From positions 42,004,001-42,068,000 of the forward strand of contig BSBN01000809.1 in NCBI GenBank assembly GCA_027924645.1: a stretch of 64,000 nucleotides of DNA, read 5' to 3'. Positions 11,835-23,851 of this stretch are shown here, piece after piece. The first letter of the stretch is position 1. Every line of letters begins with the position of its first letter. Below the pieces are notes generated by a model. That model searched no databases, had not been told where the DNA came from, and saw only the letters and a program-made list of their open reading frames with translations. The translations under genes were made by a program, and so were the position numbers. Source of the DNA: Cunninghamia lanceolata (lineage: Eukaryota > Streptophyta > Pinopsida > Cupressales > Cupressaceae).

Positions 11835-13029
11835 TCAAATATTTTTTTGGTTGATGCAAGATTGCTCTGCAACCTGGGATACTTCTGCATCAGATACCCC
11901 TATAGTTTCTTCTTTGACATCTTCCTTAGGGTTTTTACTGGCAACAGATTGCCTAGATTGCCTTTTCCATTTTGAGGTAGGCATATGTTCAAACAAAGTG
12001 GGAGAATCCACATCAGTAGTCAAATGCTTGCTTCATCTTAAAGGAGGAGGTTTTTGCAATTTTTGTTTGGAGCATTGTTTCCTAACCATTGGTGGACCAA
12101 TTTCTTATTCTTCCTTAGATTCAATCATTTCAAGATTTCCTTCGTTTCCTGGAGTCTTCTCAAAGGGCTCCAGAACTTCAGATGCCCTAGGAGAATTGGG
12201 GTTTTCTATAAGGTTTGGGGAAATTTTCGGTGCTACATTTTCCAAAACTTCTTGGGATTGTTGAAGTTCTAGAGAATTTGCCTTTGGAGCCTTAGTGGCT
12301 ACTTTAGATGACTCTCCTACTTCAAAGTGGTGTATAGGTGCTGGGGTTTCAAATTTTTGTAGGATTTTTTGCCATTTTCTATCTATTTTTCTCCTCTTCA
12401 AAATATGATGTTTGCAAATCATGGTAATTAAACCATGATGTTTCAATGAACCAGACCCAACCTTATACTTCTCACTCATATTGGCCAATGAATTGAATAA
12501 AAAGGAAGGAATATTAATTTGCAGCTCAGGGTTTACAGCACTGTGACATAGGTGAGTCAACAAATAGAAAGGTGGTCCCACAACCTTGGCACATTGGCCC
12601 TCACAAGTAAGGTACTTGATTGTCTAGGCAACAATGATTTTCCAAGGTTCAATAATTGATTTCCTATTAATCCCCTTGTTCTGACCCCTTGGCCCTATTA
12701 CCAATTGTGGTTGAGGTTCCCCTTCCCGAATAAAAAGTTTAATCATTTTATGATAGGAAATATTTATTTCCTCAGCTAAGTTTAATCCTTCATTCAGAAT
12801 ACTAGAAATTTCAGAAAGCATTTGAATGCTTACCTTAATTTTCTTTCCTTGGACAAGTGAGTAATCCTACATGAAGTTTTCTACGAATTCCTTCACCAAT
12901 TCCAGAAGATAGCCATCAAACATTTTAAAAAATTCTAGCCAGCCCGTTGCTTAGAAGATTTCAATAATATTCTGTATTGTCAACACTTTGTCTATTGAAG
13001 TTGGTTTTGCTTTTATCTTATCTCCCATT
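11835..13029 (-). pseudogene. Unassigned retroelement ORF remnant N
   Basis: A minus-strand reading frame of about 400 codons with a few stops, starting near 13,029 (MGDKIKAKP). Visible in order: TGWLEFFKMFDGY and LVKEFVENF near the start; VQGKKIKVSIQMLSEI; a basic stretch GPRGQNKGINRKSIIEPWK; GPPFYLLTHLCHSAV and NIPSFLFNSLANM; HHGLITMICKHH; then a Pro/Ser/Glu-rich tail ending in a basic cluster SKWKRQSRQS. The layout (globular first half, charged linker, nuclear-signal-like cluster) resembles the ORFs of F and C. I do not recognise an enzyme. It looks like one of the extra ORFs of large plant LTR elements. P's LTR cuts it or abuts it on the left. Confidence 0.55.
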
Positions 13030-13740
13030 TTGATCAGAGATGGAATTACTTAACTCTTGTACTGCTTTAATTCACATTCAATTGTAATTGTTGTGCATTA
13101 TGAACAATGCAATGAACTTGGGAAATTTTAAGCAACAGAATGTCCCGTGATACACCATTAATTCATTATTCTATACCCCCTTTCATCATTACTCTTAGTG
13201 CATGTTAAGTCATTGCGCCACCATTTCCTCTAGTTGAAGTGAAGTTACCATAGGTTTCTATTTTTAGGAAGAGATAAATATTATGCCAATTTATTATATC
13301 TAACGATAATTATTACCTAATTAAGAAGGAAATAATGTATGTACCTTATATCCATTAACTTAACATCAACTCAACTCACTTTTTTGACGAGTATGTAGCA
13401 CTTCCAGTTTTGAGAGTGATTAATGTAGCGCTACAAATGGGTCATTGTAATCATGGCATTGGCATATTTATTAATGGGAATGGTGACGCATGCAAATGGG
13501 ATTAATATGATTTCAAAAAGGTGGCATCACTGTCATCTTTTCAAGAAATCATTTTTTTATTATGGTAATGAGTGATATTTTTAAGATCATTTTAATGATC
13601 CCTAGGGTATGGAAATGTTTGATGGCAATATGAGTTATGAACAAAATATAAGATATGAGTTATAGAGTGACACAAGTAAAAGTTCTCAAGGAAAGTTTTG
13701 GAGCCCAAGAAAAATTTGGACAAAAAGGCTTCTAAAAGGT
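13030..13740. other. No gene seen; possible E 3' LTR remnant
   Basis: AT-rich DNA without coding motifs. By position, left of E's 3' tandem repeats, a 3' LTR of E would be expected here, but I could not align it with the proposed 5' LTR beginning at 42,684. Confidence 0.3.
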
Positions 13741-14265
13741 GACAATAAAGTTCTGAAGAATCGGTGAAAGGATGCCTTTGGAACTTACAGTAACAAAGTT
13801 CTAGAGCATCATTTAAAGGATGCCTTTGGAACTTATAGTAACAAAGTTCTGGAGCATTGCTAAAAGGATGATTTTGGAATGAACAATAAAGTTCTAGAGC
13901 ATCGTTGGAAGGATGCTTCTGGAATGACCAACAACAAAGTTCTGGAGCATCATTGAAAGGATGTTTTTAGAATGAACAATAACAAAGTTTCGAAGCATCA
14001 TTGGAAGGATGCTTCCGAAAATAACAACAAAATTTTAGAGTATCGTTTGAAGGATGCTTCCAAAACAAACAACAACAAAGTTTCAGAGCATTGTTGGAAG
14101 GATGCTTCCGGAACAAACATCAACAAAGTTTTGGAAAAACAACAATAAATTTCTGAAACAAACAACAACAAAGTTCCAGAGCATCATTGGAAGGATGCTT
14201 CCGGAACAAACAACAATAAAGTTTCAGAGCATTGTTGGAAATATGTTTCTAGAGAAACTTCCAAT
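13741..14265. repeat. Minisatellite, about eleven degenerate units
   Basis: About eleven units of roughly 45-60 bp, each built as ACAAAGTTCTGGAGCATC, then AAGGATGCTTCCGGAAC, then an AACAACAA spacer. Unit length and sequence drift across the array. It lies just downstream of E's integrase on the minus strand, where Tat/Athila elements often carry 3' UTR tandem repeats. Confidence 0.85.
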
Positions 14266-14399
14266 CAAAGCCAAAACTTTGAGGGATACTCTTGCACAAT
14301 AAAAAAATCCAAAATACATGTTAAACATATACTTTAGAGAAATTACACAGCATTTGATAAAACATTCAAAACACACACTTTATTTATTTATTTAATCTA

Positions 14400-15837
14400 T
14401 TCTTGCTGTGGTAGGAACATCTTGTTGGACACATTGGATTTCAACTTATATTTCTACCATTTTTGTGAATTCATCTCTATTTACAGGGTTTTGATATAGA
14501 CATAATCTATGACCATTTACCAAGAGTGTTCATGTTTCTCCATTGATAGGTTTAAGTTGCACTGCTCTGTTCTGGAATACTTTGGAGATTTCATAAGGTC
14601 CTAACCAACAAGTTCAACATTTTCATTTTTTATCCTTGTATCTAGTGTCGAACAGTAATACCTAATCACCACTGCTAAATCTTTTCTCTTTTATATGTCT
14701 GTCATGCCATGCTTTATGTTGTTGTTGCACTAGTTTAGTTTGGTGAATGGATTCTAAATAGAGTTCATCAAGCTCACTAATTACAGGACTCGTTCTATCT
14801 GGGCTCAGTTGAGGTCTAAACTGACCTCCATTATTGTTCTCAGCGTCTGGAGTTCAAATTCAATTGGAAGGATGGGTTTCTTTCCAAAAACTAGCTCATA
14901 GGGGGTAACACTGGTGGTCAATTTCCATGTAGTGTTATAAGCCCATACTGCTTCATGCAGTTTTCTAACTCACTCCTTTCTTCCTAATGAAACTATTTTT
15001 GTCAGGATATTTTCAAGTTCCCTATTAGTTAGTTCCACTTGACCATTTTCTTGAGGATGGTATGGAGATGATTTCTTGTGACTTACCTAGAAATGATCAG
15101 TGAAGGTTAAAAGGACCTTAGACATAAATTGTGGTCCTTGATCTGTGACAATGGATCTAGGGACTCCAAATTTGAGAAATATTTTGTTATAGAGTAAATA
15201 TTTGAGTTGTTCCTCTCTAGTGACCTTGAGTGCTTGAACATCTTCCCATTTAGTTAGGTAATCCGTACAAACAAGGATGTATTCTTTACCTTGTGAGGGT
15301 GGATCTATGGGTCCGTCGAAGTCTAGTCCCCATTTTTCAAATGGTTCTAGAACTATTTGTGGTTGAAGGGGCATTTCATTAGATGCAGTTGGTCTCCCCA
15401 CTCTTTGACATTCATCACAGTGTCGAACATAATTTTTGACATCTTTATGCATGAGGGACAATAATATCCAACACCCCAGATCTTGTGAGAAGTTTGCTTT
15501 TCTGAATAATTTCCTCCTGAAGGGTCATCATGGCACACCCACAAGATGTTGTAAGTCTCATCCAGTCTTACACATCGATGCAATATTAGATCAGGTCCAT
15601 TTCTAAATAATAACAGTTTGTTTATCCATTTAAATTGAGCACTTTCTCTAATTAGACATTTTCTTTGCTTGGATGTGAAATCTGGTGGAAATTTTGATGT
15701 AGCTAAATAATTAGCTATATCAGCAAACCAAGGTGTTTTAATAGAGATGGAAAACAAGTTTTCATCTAGAAAATCATCTTGAACAAGTTCACAATATCCA
15801 TTTTCTTGTTGTATCCTGGATAAAAAATCTACCACTA
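14400..15837 (-). pseudogene. Element E integrase
   Basis: Read from 15,837 downward: VVDFLSRI, the zinc-binding region with paired His (LILHRC and VCHDDPSGG) and C-x2-C (HCDECQRVGRP, 15,400), the core with catalytic Asp in KWGLDFDGPID and in IVTDQGPQFMSKV, then the catalytic Glu within HPQENGQVELTNRELENIL (about 15,050). The tail after that (YELVFGKKPILPIEFELQT, HKAWHDRHIKEKRF, WLGPYEI) is the usual C-terminal domain. Several frameshifts and stops are present. Copia element D separates this gene from its RNase H at 15,838-15,842, where CATTA is duplicated. Integrase would insert the cDNA into chromosomes. Confidence 0.88.
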
Positions 15838-15842
15838 CATTA

Positions 15843-17682
15843 TGTTGAACACATCTAATACTGAGGCAGGGTGAATCAGTATTTAATGAAATCACAAATC
15901 CTCTGGAGCAGATCAAAACTTAAACATTATAGCATTAACAAAAGCACAAGATATCAATACAATGCACAACACCACATAACATTAGATGTACATGAAAAAC
16001 CCCAAAAGGGGAAAAACCACAGTGAGGATTAACTCACAATATATGAAGCTCAAAATTACAACTTTGTTGTAGGACTACAACCCAAGGAAGCAACTACTCC
16101 TTGCAGACTTTGTTTTAGGGCTACAACCCAAGGAAGCCACTTCTCCCTGAAAAAAGGTTTTAGGGTCACTCCCAAGGAAGCTACAACTCCCTACAAACTT
16201 TGTTTTAGGGCTATTACCCAAAGAAGCAACTACTTCCTGAACTGAGAATAAACTCAAAAAGGATTATAGCATGACAATCCTCTTACTGTCTGAAACTGGC
16301 AATTAAGCTCACTCCTTTGATGATTGCACTTCTGCCTCTTCACTTCTCTTTTGATTATTGAATCAATTAGGCACTCTTTTCACTTCCCTCCTGTCTAAAA
16401 AATGTCTTCAAGATGAATCAGGACAGGCCTTATTGCTTCTACTCTTTCTCCTTTAGTAGCACATCATAATGCATATCATATTCATATCCTACTCTTCATA
16501 CACTCATCTTCGCAATCATGCCTCACCTAGATCAACTAGGTTTATAATATATACACAATATTACATTGATTATAGGTTAACCGATACAACAATATTACAA
16601 TTTACAATTCGGCCAGAGATCACACATGAAACATGTAAAGGGAAAGCCCTAACATGAACTACACACAACACCAGGAAGAGGAACACACCTTGCGGATCCT
16701 AATATATGCTTAACCCAGTCCTAAACATCCTTCACAACATTATCCTTCGATAAATAATATCCACACACTTCACACAATTGAATTAGGTCACCCTTAAGAA
16801 AGAAAACATGAAACTTTATAGCACATCGGCCATTCCAACTTGGCGGTATACATGGGAGATTAAACATTGCTTGCAGATCACCAAATCACTTGATACTTCA
16901 TAGTAGTATGCATTGAACATCCCTAACATGTTCATAAAATCACATTGACAAATCTTCACTTCCAGAGGAATGCAGAGCATTCCAACAAGTCTTCGTCACC
17001 ATTTTACTCTACCAAAGCACAGACTGGAACTCTGTCACTCATAACTTTCATTGCTGAAGGTATACAGACTTTATCTCTTGGATATAACACCTTCACAACA
17101 TACTAACCTTAGCTTTTGAACCGCATGACCATATCTTCAAATGCAGAGGAATGCAGAGATTTTCCCAAGTAGTCTTCCAGGCATCTTCCTGTAGCAGAAA
17201 TCTTCATCAACTTCTTGAGACTAGAACCTTCTTGTTACAGATCATACATCCTTAAGAACATACATCTTAGTGCTTATAATTCCCATCTTAATATATCTTA
17301 TTGATGCTTCTAATTTCCATCTTAATATAGCTTCTTGATGCTTCTAATTCCTATCTTAATGTGTCATCTTGATACTTCTAATTCCCATCTTAACGTATCA
17401 TCTTGATGCTTCTAATTCCCATCTCAATATATCATCATACTCAATACTAAATTAACCAAGGCATGACATACAACCGTGAACATCGGCAACCACATCACAT
17501 CCAACATCAGCAACATATTAGACAACCCAAACTAAGTATTGACAAGACTGTTGCAACCACATCAATGGCAACCTTACATTGTTTGATATTAACAACAACC
17601 ACATCACAACCTTGCATTAGTGACAACCCAAACTAAGTGTTGACATCAATGACAACCACATCACAACCACATATGTGTAACA
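15843..17682 (-). repeat. Element D 3' LTR
   Basis: Contains a conserved AAAACCCC-AAAA-GGGGAAAAACC stem module at 15,985-16,040, four units of a roughly 47 bp repeat (GGGCTACAACCCAAGGAAGC) at 16,051-16,245, and five 34 bp units at 17,268-17,437. Confidence 0.92.
17268..17437. repeat. 34 bp tandem repeat, five units
   Basis: Unit TTGATGCTTCTAATTCCCAT followed by CTTAATRTRTCATC. The other LTR of D has six units at 23,394-23,600. Confidence 0.9.
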
Positions 17683-17698
17683 ATCTCTTCCTTTGGCA
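17683..17698 (-). promoter_or_regulatory. Element D polypurine tract
   Basis: On the minus strand TGCCAAAGGAAGAGAT directly precedes the LTR. A second similar run (GATGTCAAAGGGGAGAA) lies near 17,728-17,744. Both have the form usual in plant copia elements. Confidence 0.85.
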
Positions 17699-17875
17699 TT
17701 GATGGAAACACACACTTGCTCATTCTCCCCTTTGACATCAAGGACAAAGGGCAACATTTTTTCTCCCCCTACCAGCAACAACCACTACCTACTCCCCTAA
17801 GAGGTAGTCTCCATCAGTCCAAGAAAAAGATATAGCAGGAATTACTCCCCCTAGACAGATGCACCAATCATGCAT

Positions 17876-18430
17876 CTAGTTAGAAGAGGGAGGGGCAATT
17901 ATCCCTAACTTTTGCCAGAGATACTCAAAAGTATATTTTGCAAGAGCCTTTGTAAAAATATCTACAATTTGATCCTTTGTTGGAACATATTCCAATTTCA
18001 GTTCTTTATCTACAACCTTCTCTCTCAAAAAGTGATACTTGATTGATATATTCATGGTTGTAGAATGCATCACTGAATTCTTGGAAATATTGATAGCACT
18101 AGTATTATCACACAAAATAGGAATTGACTCATCATACATCACCTTTATATCCTTCAAAGTCTTCTTCATCCAAAGCACTTGGGTGCAACAAGATGCTACA
18201 TCAATATACTTAGCTTCTGTTGTGGATAAGGATACCGAGTCCTGCTTCTTACTCTGCCAAGAGACCAATTTGCTTCCTAAAAAGAAAGTACCACCACTTG
18301 TACTTCTTCTATCATCAACACAACCAACCCAATTAGCATTAGTGTAAACACTTAGATCAAATTCATTACCTCTAGGATACCATAAGCCATAATCCAGTGT
18401 TCCCTTTAAATATTTGAATATTCTTTTCAC
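17876..18430 (-). pseudogene. Element D RNase H
   Basis: A 184-codon open frame beginning MKRIFKYLKGTLDYGLWYP. Motifs follow the copia RNase H: YTNANWVGCVDDRRSTSGG with its catalytic Asp positions, LGSKLVSWQSKKQ, then SLSTTEAKYIDVASC with the catalytic Glu, LCDNTSAINISKN with another Asp, and HYLR-type KYHFLREKV near the end. It is intact within itself but cut off from reverse transcriptase by a stop upstream. It would degrade the RNA strand of the RNA/DNA hybrid. Confidence 0.92.
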
Positions 18431-19400
18431 TGCCTTCTCATGTGTTTACTTAGGATTAGCTTGATATCAGGCAACCACACGTATTGCATGCATAATATCT
18501 AGTCTAGAAGTAGTGAAGTATAATAATCCTCCAATCATAGATCTATAAAGATCTGATCAACCTCTAGTGACTCATCATTCTTGTTCAAGTGACAACCAAT
18601 GACCATAGGAGTACTCACTGGTTTGGAATCCTCCAAACCAAACTTCTTCAACATCTCTCTAACATACTTAACCTGAGAAATAAAGATACCATCATCTAGC
18701 TGAGCAATATGAAGCCCAAGGAAGAAAGACATCTCACCAATCATAGACATTTCAAACTCTTCTGCAAACCTCTTACGCATATCATCATATCCATCAAATA
18801 TAATGTCATCAACATATACAACCACTATCAAAATCTTGTCTTCTTCTACCTTGATGTAAGGATTACTATCTGCGGTACCTTTCTTGAAGCCTTGCTAAAG
18901 TACTTATCCAACATTGCATACCAAGGTCTCGGAGCTTGCTTGAGTCCATACAAAGTTGTCTTGAGTTTACACACCATGTGCTGATCTTTTGATAACTAGA
19001 AACAATCTGGTTGCTCAATGTAGACATCTTCCTCTAAATCACCATTCAAAAATGTTGACATTCATTTGATAAACCTTTAAGATCTTGTGAGAAACAAGGA
19101 AAAGAAACATCCTAATTGTCTCCATCCTAGCTACCAGAGCATAAGTCTCCTCAAAATCAATGCCTTCAACTTGTGAGTAACCCTTGCACACTAATCTTGC
19201 TTTGTTCCTCAAAACTTCACCATCTTTGTTCAGCTTGTTTTGGAACACACACTTTGTTCCTATAACATTCTTTTCAATTGGTTTGGGGACCAATTCCCAA
19301 GTCTGATTCTTTTCTATTTGATTTAGTTCTTCTTCCATTGCTTCCAACCATCCATCATCTTTGCTAGCATCAACAAATGTTTTGGGCTCTACCTTTTATA
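18431..19400 (-). pseudogene. Element D reverse transcriptase
   Basis: Read downward from about 19,400: [20 protein letters not shown] and [15 protein letters not shown] are the start of the copia RT domain (RVT_2), then [17 protein letters not shown]. The centre is broken near 19,000. The next frame carries the catalytic box YVDD (VVVYVDDIIF, about 18,800), EFEMSMIGEMSFFLGL, and MLKKFGLEDSKPVSTPM. Two or more frameshifts and a stop separate the parts, so no active enzyme could be made. Confidence 0.92.
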
Positions 19401-19599
19401 GTAGGCATAAATTCACTTGCTCACCTGCTTTTGCAAGCCTTCTGTTGGTCTACACACCTTCATTCTTATCACCAATGGTCTGATCTGTTAAGTGATTCTT
19501 CTGAACATACTTTGTTGGAGTCTTAGGGATCTGCTCTGATTCTTATTCCTTCTCTTCTTTCTCCTCTTATTCTTCAATGTAGTGAGGTATAATAGATCC

Positions 19600-20500
19600 A
19601 CAATCCTTAGGTCCTTGTGATATTTGATATAAATATTCATCTACCTTAACATTTGTGCTTTCAATCATCTTTCCCAATCTCTTGTTGTAGCATCTATAAG
19701 CCTTGATTCTGGTTGAGTAACCAAGAAACATCCCTTCATCACACCATGAATCAAACTTTCCAAGGTCTTCTTCATCTCTCCTGATGTAGCATTTGCTACC
19801 AAAGATCCTAAAATATTTGATAGTGGGAGGTCTTCCATACCATAGCTCATAAGGGGTCTTAGTACTATTGACCTCAATTATATTATGTTAAGAAGATAGA
19901 CATCAGTGTGAACTGCTTCCTTCCAATACATATCAGGTAGATCTGCATCTTTCAACATTGCCCTAGCCATCTCTTGCACAATCCTATTTTTCCTCTCCAC
20001 TACCCCATTCTATTGAGGGGTCCTAGGAGCAAACAGATGTCTCCTAATGCCATGATCTTCACAAAACTTTTCAACTTCATTTGAAGTGAACTCACCTCCT
20101 CTATCAAATCTTAAGCATTTGATCTTAGCATCCATTTCATTCTCAACTATTGATTTGAAAATTTTAAACTTATCAAAGGCTTCTAATTTTTCTCTTAAGA
20201 AAGTAACCCAATTCATTCTAGAGTAATCATCAATAAGCAACATGAAATACCTTTCACCTTGTTGACTCTTTGTTCTTGTAGGAACACATAAGTCAATTTT
20301 AATTAGCTCCAATGGCATTATAGAGGAATACTCCTTTCTCTTGAAATTTGTTTTTGTTTGCTTTCCCATTTGACACTCCTTGCATAATGTGTTTGCAGGA
20401 TTGGTTATCTTAGGCATATCTCTTACCGTATGAGTAGAATTGATCTTTATCATATTATCAAAGTTGATGTGTCCCGTTCGCATGTGCCACAACCAACCCT
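19600..20500 (-). pseudogene. Element D integrase
   Basis: The frame 20,010-20,492 begins MWHMRTGHINFDNM with the two zinc-binding His and continues to LCKECQMGK with the two Cys. Catalytic Asp residues lie in LIKIDLCVPT and in CLRFDRGGEFTS; the motif here is FDRGGEF where most copia integrases read SDNGGEF. Below it, after a break, 19,665-19,877 (YGMEDLPLSNILGS) encodes the far end of the domain, degraded. Confidence 0.9.
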
Positions 20501-20529
20501 CACTAGATTGATCTATTAAATAGGTTCTT

Positions 20530-21924
20530 CTATTTACCTCCTTTAGATGATAGATATCTCCATGTCTTAATACCCTTTACAACTAGTCTTCTGGACCCTA
20601 CCTTCCTGATTTCACATCCATTGGCATGAAAGGTAAGAGTGTAGCCCTTACTGCACATATGACTAACACTGAGAAGATTGTTCTTTAGCCCTTTGACATA
20701 GAGGACATCCTCAGTCATGTTCTTCCCATCAATAGTTATAGCACCCTTTCCATAGATCTATGCTGACTCATGGCCACCAAACTTAACAGCTCCACCATTC
20801 TATTTCTTGAGGCTGATAAACTTCTCCTTGTCACCAGCCATGTGGTTAGAGCAACCACTGTCATTTACCCAACCATTGTCTTCTCCTTTTGCATGAAAGT
20901 CAATCCACACAACCATAGACCTTTCATTATTTTGGTAAGTCTGCAACGTATCCAACTTTTCACAATTCCCAAAATTATCCTTTTTGTCACCAACATTCAA
21001 GGCCATGAAAAGTGTTTCATCATTTGAATCATCATGATCCTCATCTTTTGAAGAACAACTGCTCTCTATGGAATATAGACTTCTTTTGGGCTTGTCTCTC
21101 TTGTTATTACCCCTTGATTCTTTAAAAGGACATTTAGAAGCAAAATGACCAATTTTCCCACAATTGAAACATTTGAAAGGTAACTTACCTTTGTATTTGT
21201 CGATGCCCTTCTTCAATCTTCTTACAAAGTTTGCGTCTACCTCATCAAGGTCATCATCTTGATCAGTTGCTTCATCTTCTGCCTTCTTACTTGCTTTGAA
21301 TGTTGCTTCCTTCTTTGGAACACCTCTATCAAATTATCTCATTTCAAAGGTTGTGGGAGAGCCAAACAATTGATCTACACTATATTTATCCAAATCCTGG
21401 GTCTCCTCAATAGTAGATACCTTATGACTATAAGATTTGGGAAGAGTTCTTAGTACCTTCTTCACAATCTCATCTTCTTTTACTTCACCACCAAGACCTG
21501 TGATGTCATTAACTATTTCATCCACTCAGAGCATATAATTGGCAATGTCTTCATCTTTTGTCATCCTTAGAGTCTCAAATTTGCTCTTGAAGATTTTCAT
21601 CTTAGCTTTCTTTACTTTACTATCTCCTTCATAAATGATTTCAAGTTTTACCCAGATATCCTTAGCAGATTTGCAGCTCATTACCTTTAGAAGTTTTGAA
21701 TCAGCTAGCCCACTCATGATAGCACTCTTTGTCTTGGCATTGTTGTCATACAACTTAATCTCATCAGCATCTATAGTCTCAGAAGTAGGAGTAGTGTAAC
21801 CCTTCTTGATAGTTGGACGCACACCAAACCCTAGAGAAGATATATAGTTTTCCATCCTTAGCTTCCAAAAGGAATAATTTGTTCCATCAAACACAGGTGT
21901 CTTATGAGATCCATTATGAGCCAT
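20530..21924 (-). pseudogene. Element D gag and protease
   Basis: The gene starts at 21,924 with MAHNGSHKTPVFDGTNYSFW, the usual copia gag beginning (UBN2-type). Then come SAKDIWVKLEIIYEGDSKVK, LRTLPKSYSHKVSTIEE and a CCHC zinc knuckle KCFNCGKIGHFASKCPFK (about 21,130-21,180). The protease site reads WVNDSGCSNHM near 20,850, followed after a stop by ITIDGKNMTEDVLYVKGLKN and NLLSVSHMCSKGYTLTF at 20,530-20,718. In-frame stops interrupt at about 21,525, 21,335 and 20,800. The start is chosen because it begins the conserved motif about 60 bp inside the LTR. Confidence 0.92.
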
Positions 21925-21967
21925 CTCAAATCTTCCTCAAGTGGTTATGCTTCTTCTAAGTAACTTG

Positions 21968-21981
21968 GCTCCGACACCAAT
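21968..21981 (-). promoter_or_regulatory. Element D primer-binding site
   Basis: On the minus strand TTGGTGTCGGAGC follows the LTR end. It is the initiator-Met tRNA site TGGTATCAGAGC with two substitutions. Confidence 0.8.
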
Positions 21982-23846
21982 TGTTGAACACACCTAATAA
22001 TGAGAGGGGGGTGAATCAATATTCAATCAAATCACAAATCCTCTGGAGTAGATCAAAACTTAAACATTACAACATTAACAAAAGTACAAGATATCAATAC
22101 AATGCACAACACCACATAACACTAGATGTACGTGGAAAACTCCAAAAGGGGAAAACCACGGTGAGGATTAACTCACAATATATGAAGCTCAAAATTACAA
22201 CTTTGTTTTAGGGATACAACCCAAGGAAGCTACTACTCCCTGAAGAAAGGTTTCAGGGTCACTTCCAAGGAAGCTACAACTCCCTTCAGACTTTGTTTTA
22301 GGGCTACAACCCAAGGAAGCAACTACTCCCTGAACCGAGAATACACTCATAAAGGATTACAACATGACAGTACTACTGTCTGAAACTGACAATGAAGCTC
22401 ACTCCTTTAATGATTGCACTTCTGCCTCTTCACTTCTATTTTGATGATTGAATCAATTAGGCACACTTTTCACTTCCCTCCATTCCAAAAAATGTCTTCA
22501 AGATGAATCAAGACAGGCCTTATTGCTTCTACTCTTTCTCCTTCAGTCGCACATCATAATTCATATCATATTCATATTCTGCTCTTCATACACTCATCTT
22601 CGCAATCATACCTCACCTAGATCAACTAGGTTTACAGTATATACATGATATTACATTGATTACATTATAGGTCAGCTAATACAACAATATTACAATTTAC
22701 AAGTCAGCTAGAGATCACACCATATGAAACATGTAAAGGGAAGCCCTAACATGAACTACACACAACACTAGAAAGAGGAACACAACTTGCGGACCCCAAT
22801 ATATGCTTAACATGGTCCTAAACATATTAAATGCTTAACCTGGTCCTAAACATTCTTAATAGTGGTATCCTTCAATAAATAACATCTACATGCTTTATAC
22901 AATTGAATTAGGTCACCCTTAAGCAAGAAAACATGAAACTTTGTAGCACGTTAGCTATTCCAACTTAGCAGTACACGTGGGAGATTAAACATTGCTTGCG
23001 GATCACCAAATCACTTGATACTTCATAGTAGCATTCATTAAACATCCCTGAACATGTTCACAAAATCGCATTGACAAATCTTCACATCCAGAGGAATGCA
23101 TAGTATTCCAACACATCTTCATCACCATTTTACTCTGCTAGAGCATAGACTGGAACTCTATCACTCGTAATTTTCATTGTTGAAGGTATACAAACTTTAT
23201 CTCTTGGATATAACACATTCACAACATACTAAACTTAGCTTCTGAACCACATGACCATATCTTCAAATGTGGAGGAATGCAGAGCATTTTCCCAAGTAGT
23301 CTTCCAGGCAGCTTCCTACAACAAAAATCTTCATCAACTTCTGGAGACCAGAACCTTCTTGTGACAGCTCATACATCCTTAGGAACATACATCTTAGTGA
23401 TTCTAATTCCCATCTTAATATATCTTCTTGATTCTTCTAATTTCCATCTTAATATAGTTTCTTGATGCTTCTAATTCCCACCTTAATGTGTCATCTTGAT
23501 ACTTCGACTAATTCCCATCTTAATGTGTCATCTTGATACTTCTAATTCCCATCTTAATGTGTCATCTTGATGCTTCTAATTCCCATCTCAATATATCATC
23601 ATACTCAATACTACACTAACCAAGGCATGACATCCAACCATGAACATCAGAAACCACATCACATCCAACACCAACAACATATCAGATAACCCAAACTGAG
23701 TGTTGACAAGAGTGTTACAAGCACATCAGTGACAACCTTAGACTATTTGATATTAACGACACCCACATCACAACCTTGCATCAACGACAACCCAAACTGA
23801 GTGTTGACATCAATGACAACCACATCACAACCACTTATGTGCAACA
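21982..23846 (-). repeat. Element D 5' LTR
   Basis: The partner of 15,843-17,682. It begins TGTTGAACACACC and carries the stem module at 22,125-22,180, three units of the roughly 47 bp repeat (22,198-22,340) and six 34 bp units (23,394-23,600). Confidence 0.92.
23394..23600. repeat. 34 bp tandem repeat, six units
   Basis: Same unit as 17,268-17,437. The fourth unit is 37 bp because of a 3 bp insertion (CTTCGACTAATT). Confidence 0.9.
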
Positions 23847-23851
23847 CATTC

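Larger units (their letters stand above)
15843..23846 (-). mobile_element. Element D: complete but decayed Ty1/copia retrotransposon
   Basis: The element has LTRs at 15,843-17,682 (1,840 bp) and 21,982-23,846 (1,865 bp), both starting TGTTGAACAC and ending in ACA. The flanking duplication is CATTA/CATTC (15,838-15,842 and 23,847-23,851). Inside, on the minus strand, are a primer site, gag, protease, integrase, reverse transcriptase, RNase H and a polypurine tract, in copia order (integrase before reverse transcriptase). Each gene is cut by a few stops or frameshifts. By eye the two LTRs agree at about nine bases in ten. The target is the RNase H/integrase junction of element E. Confidence 0.93.
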
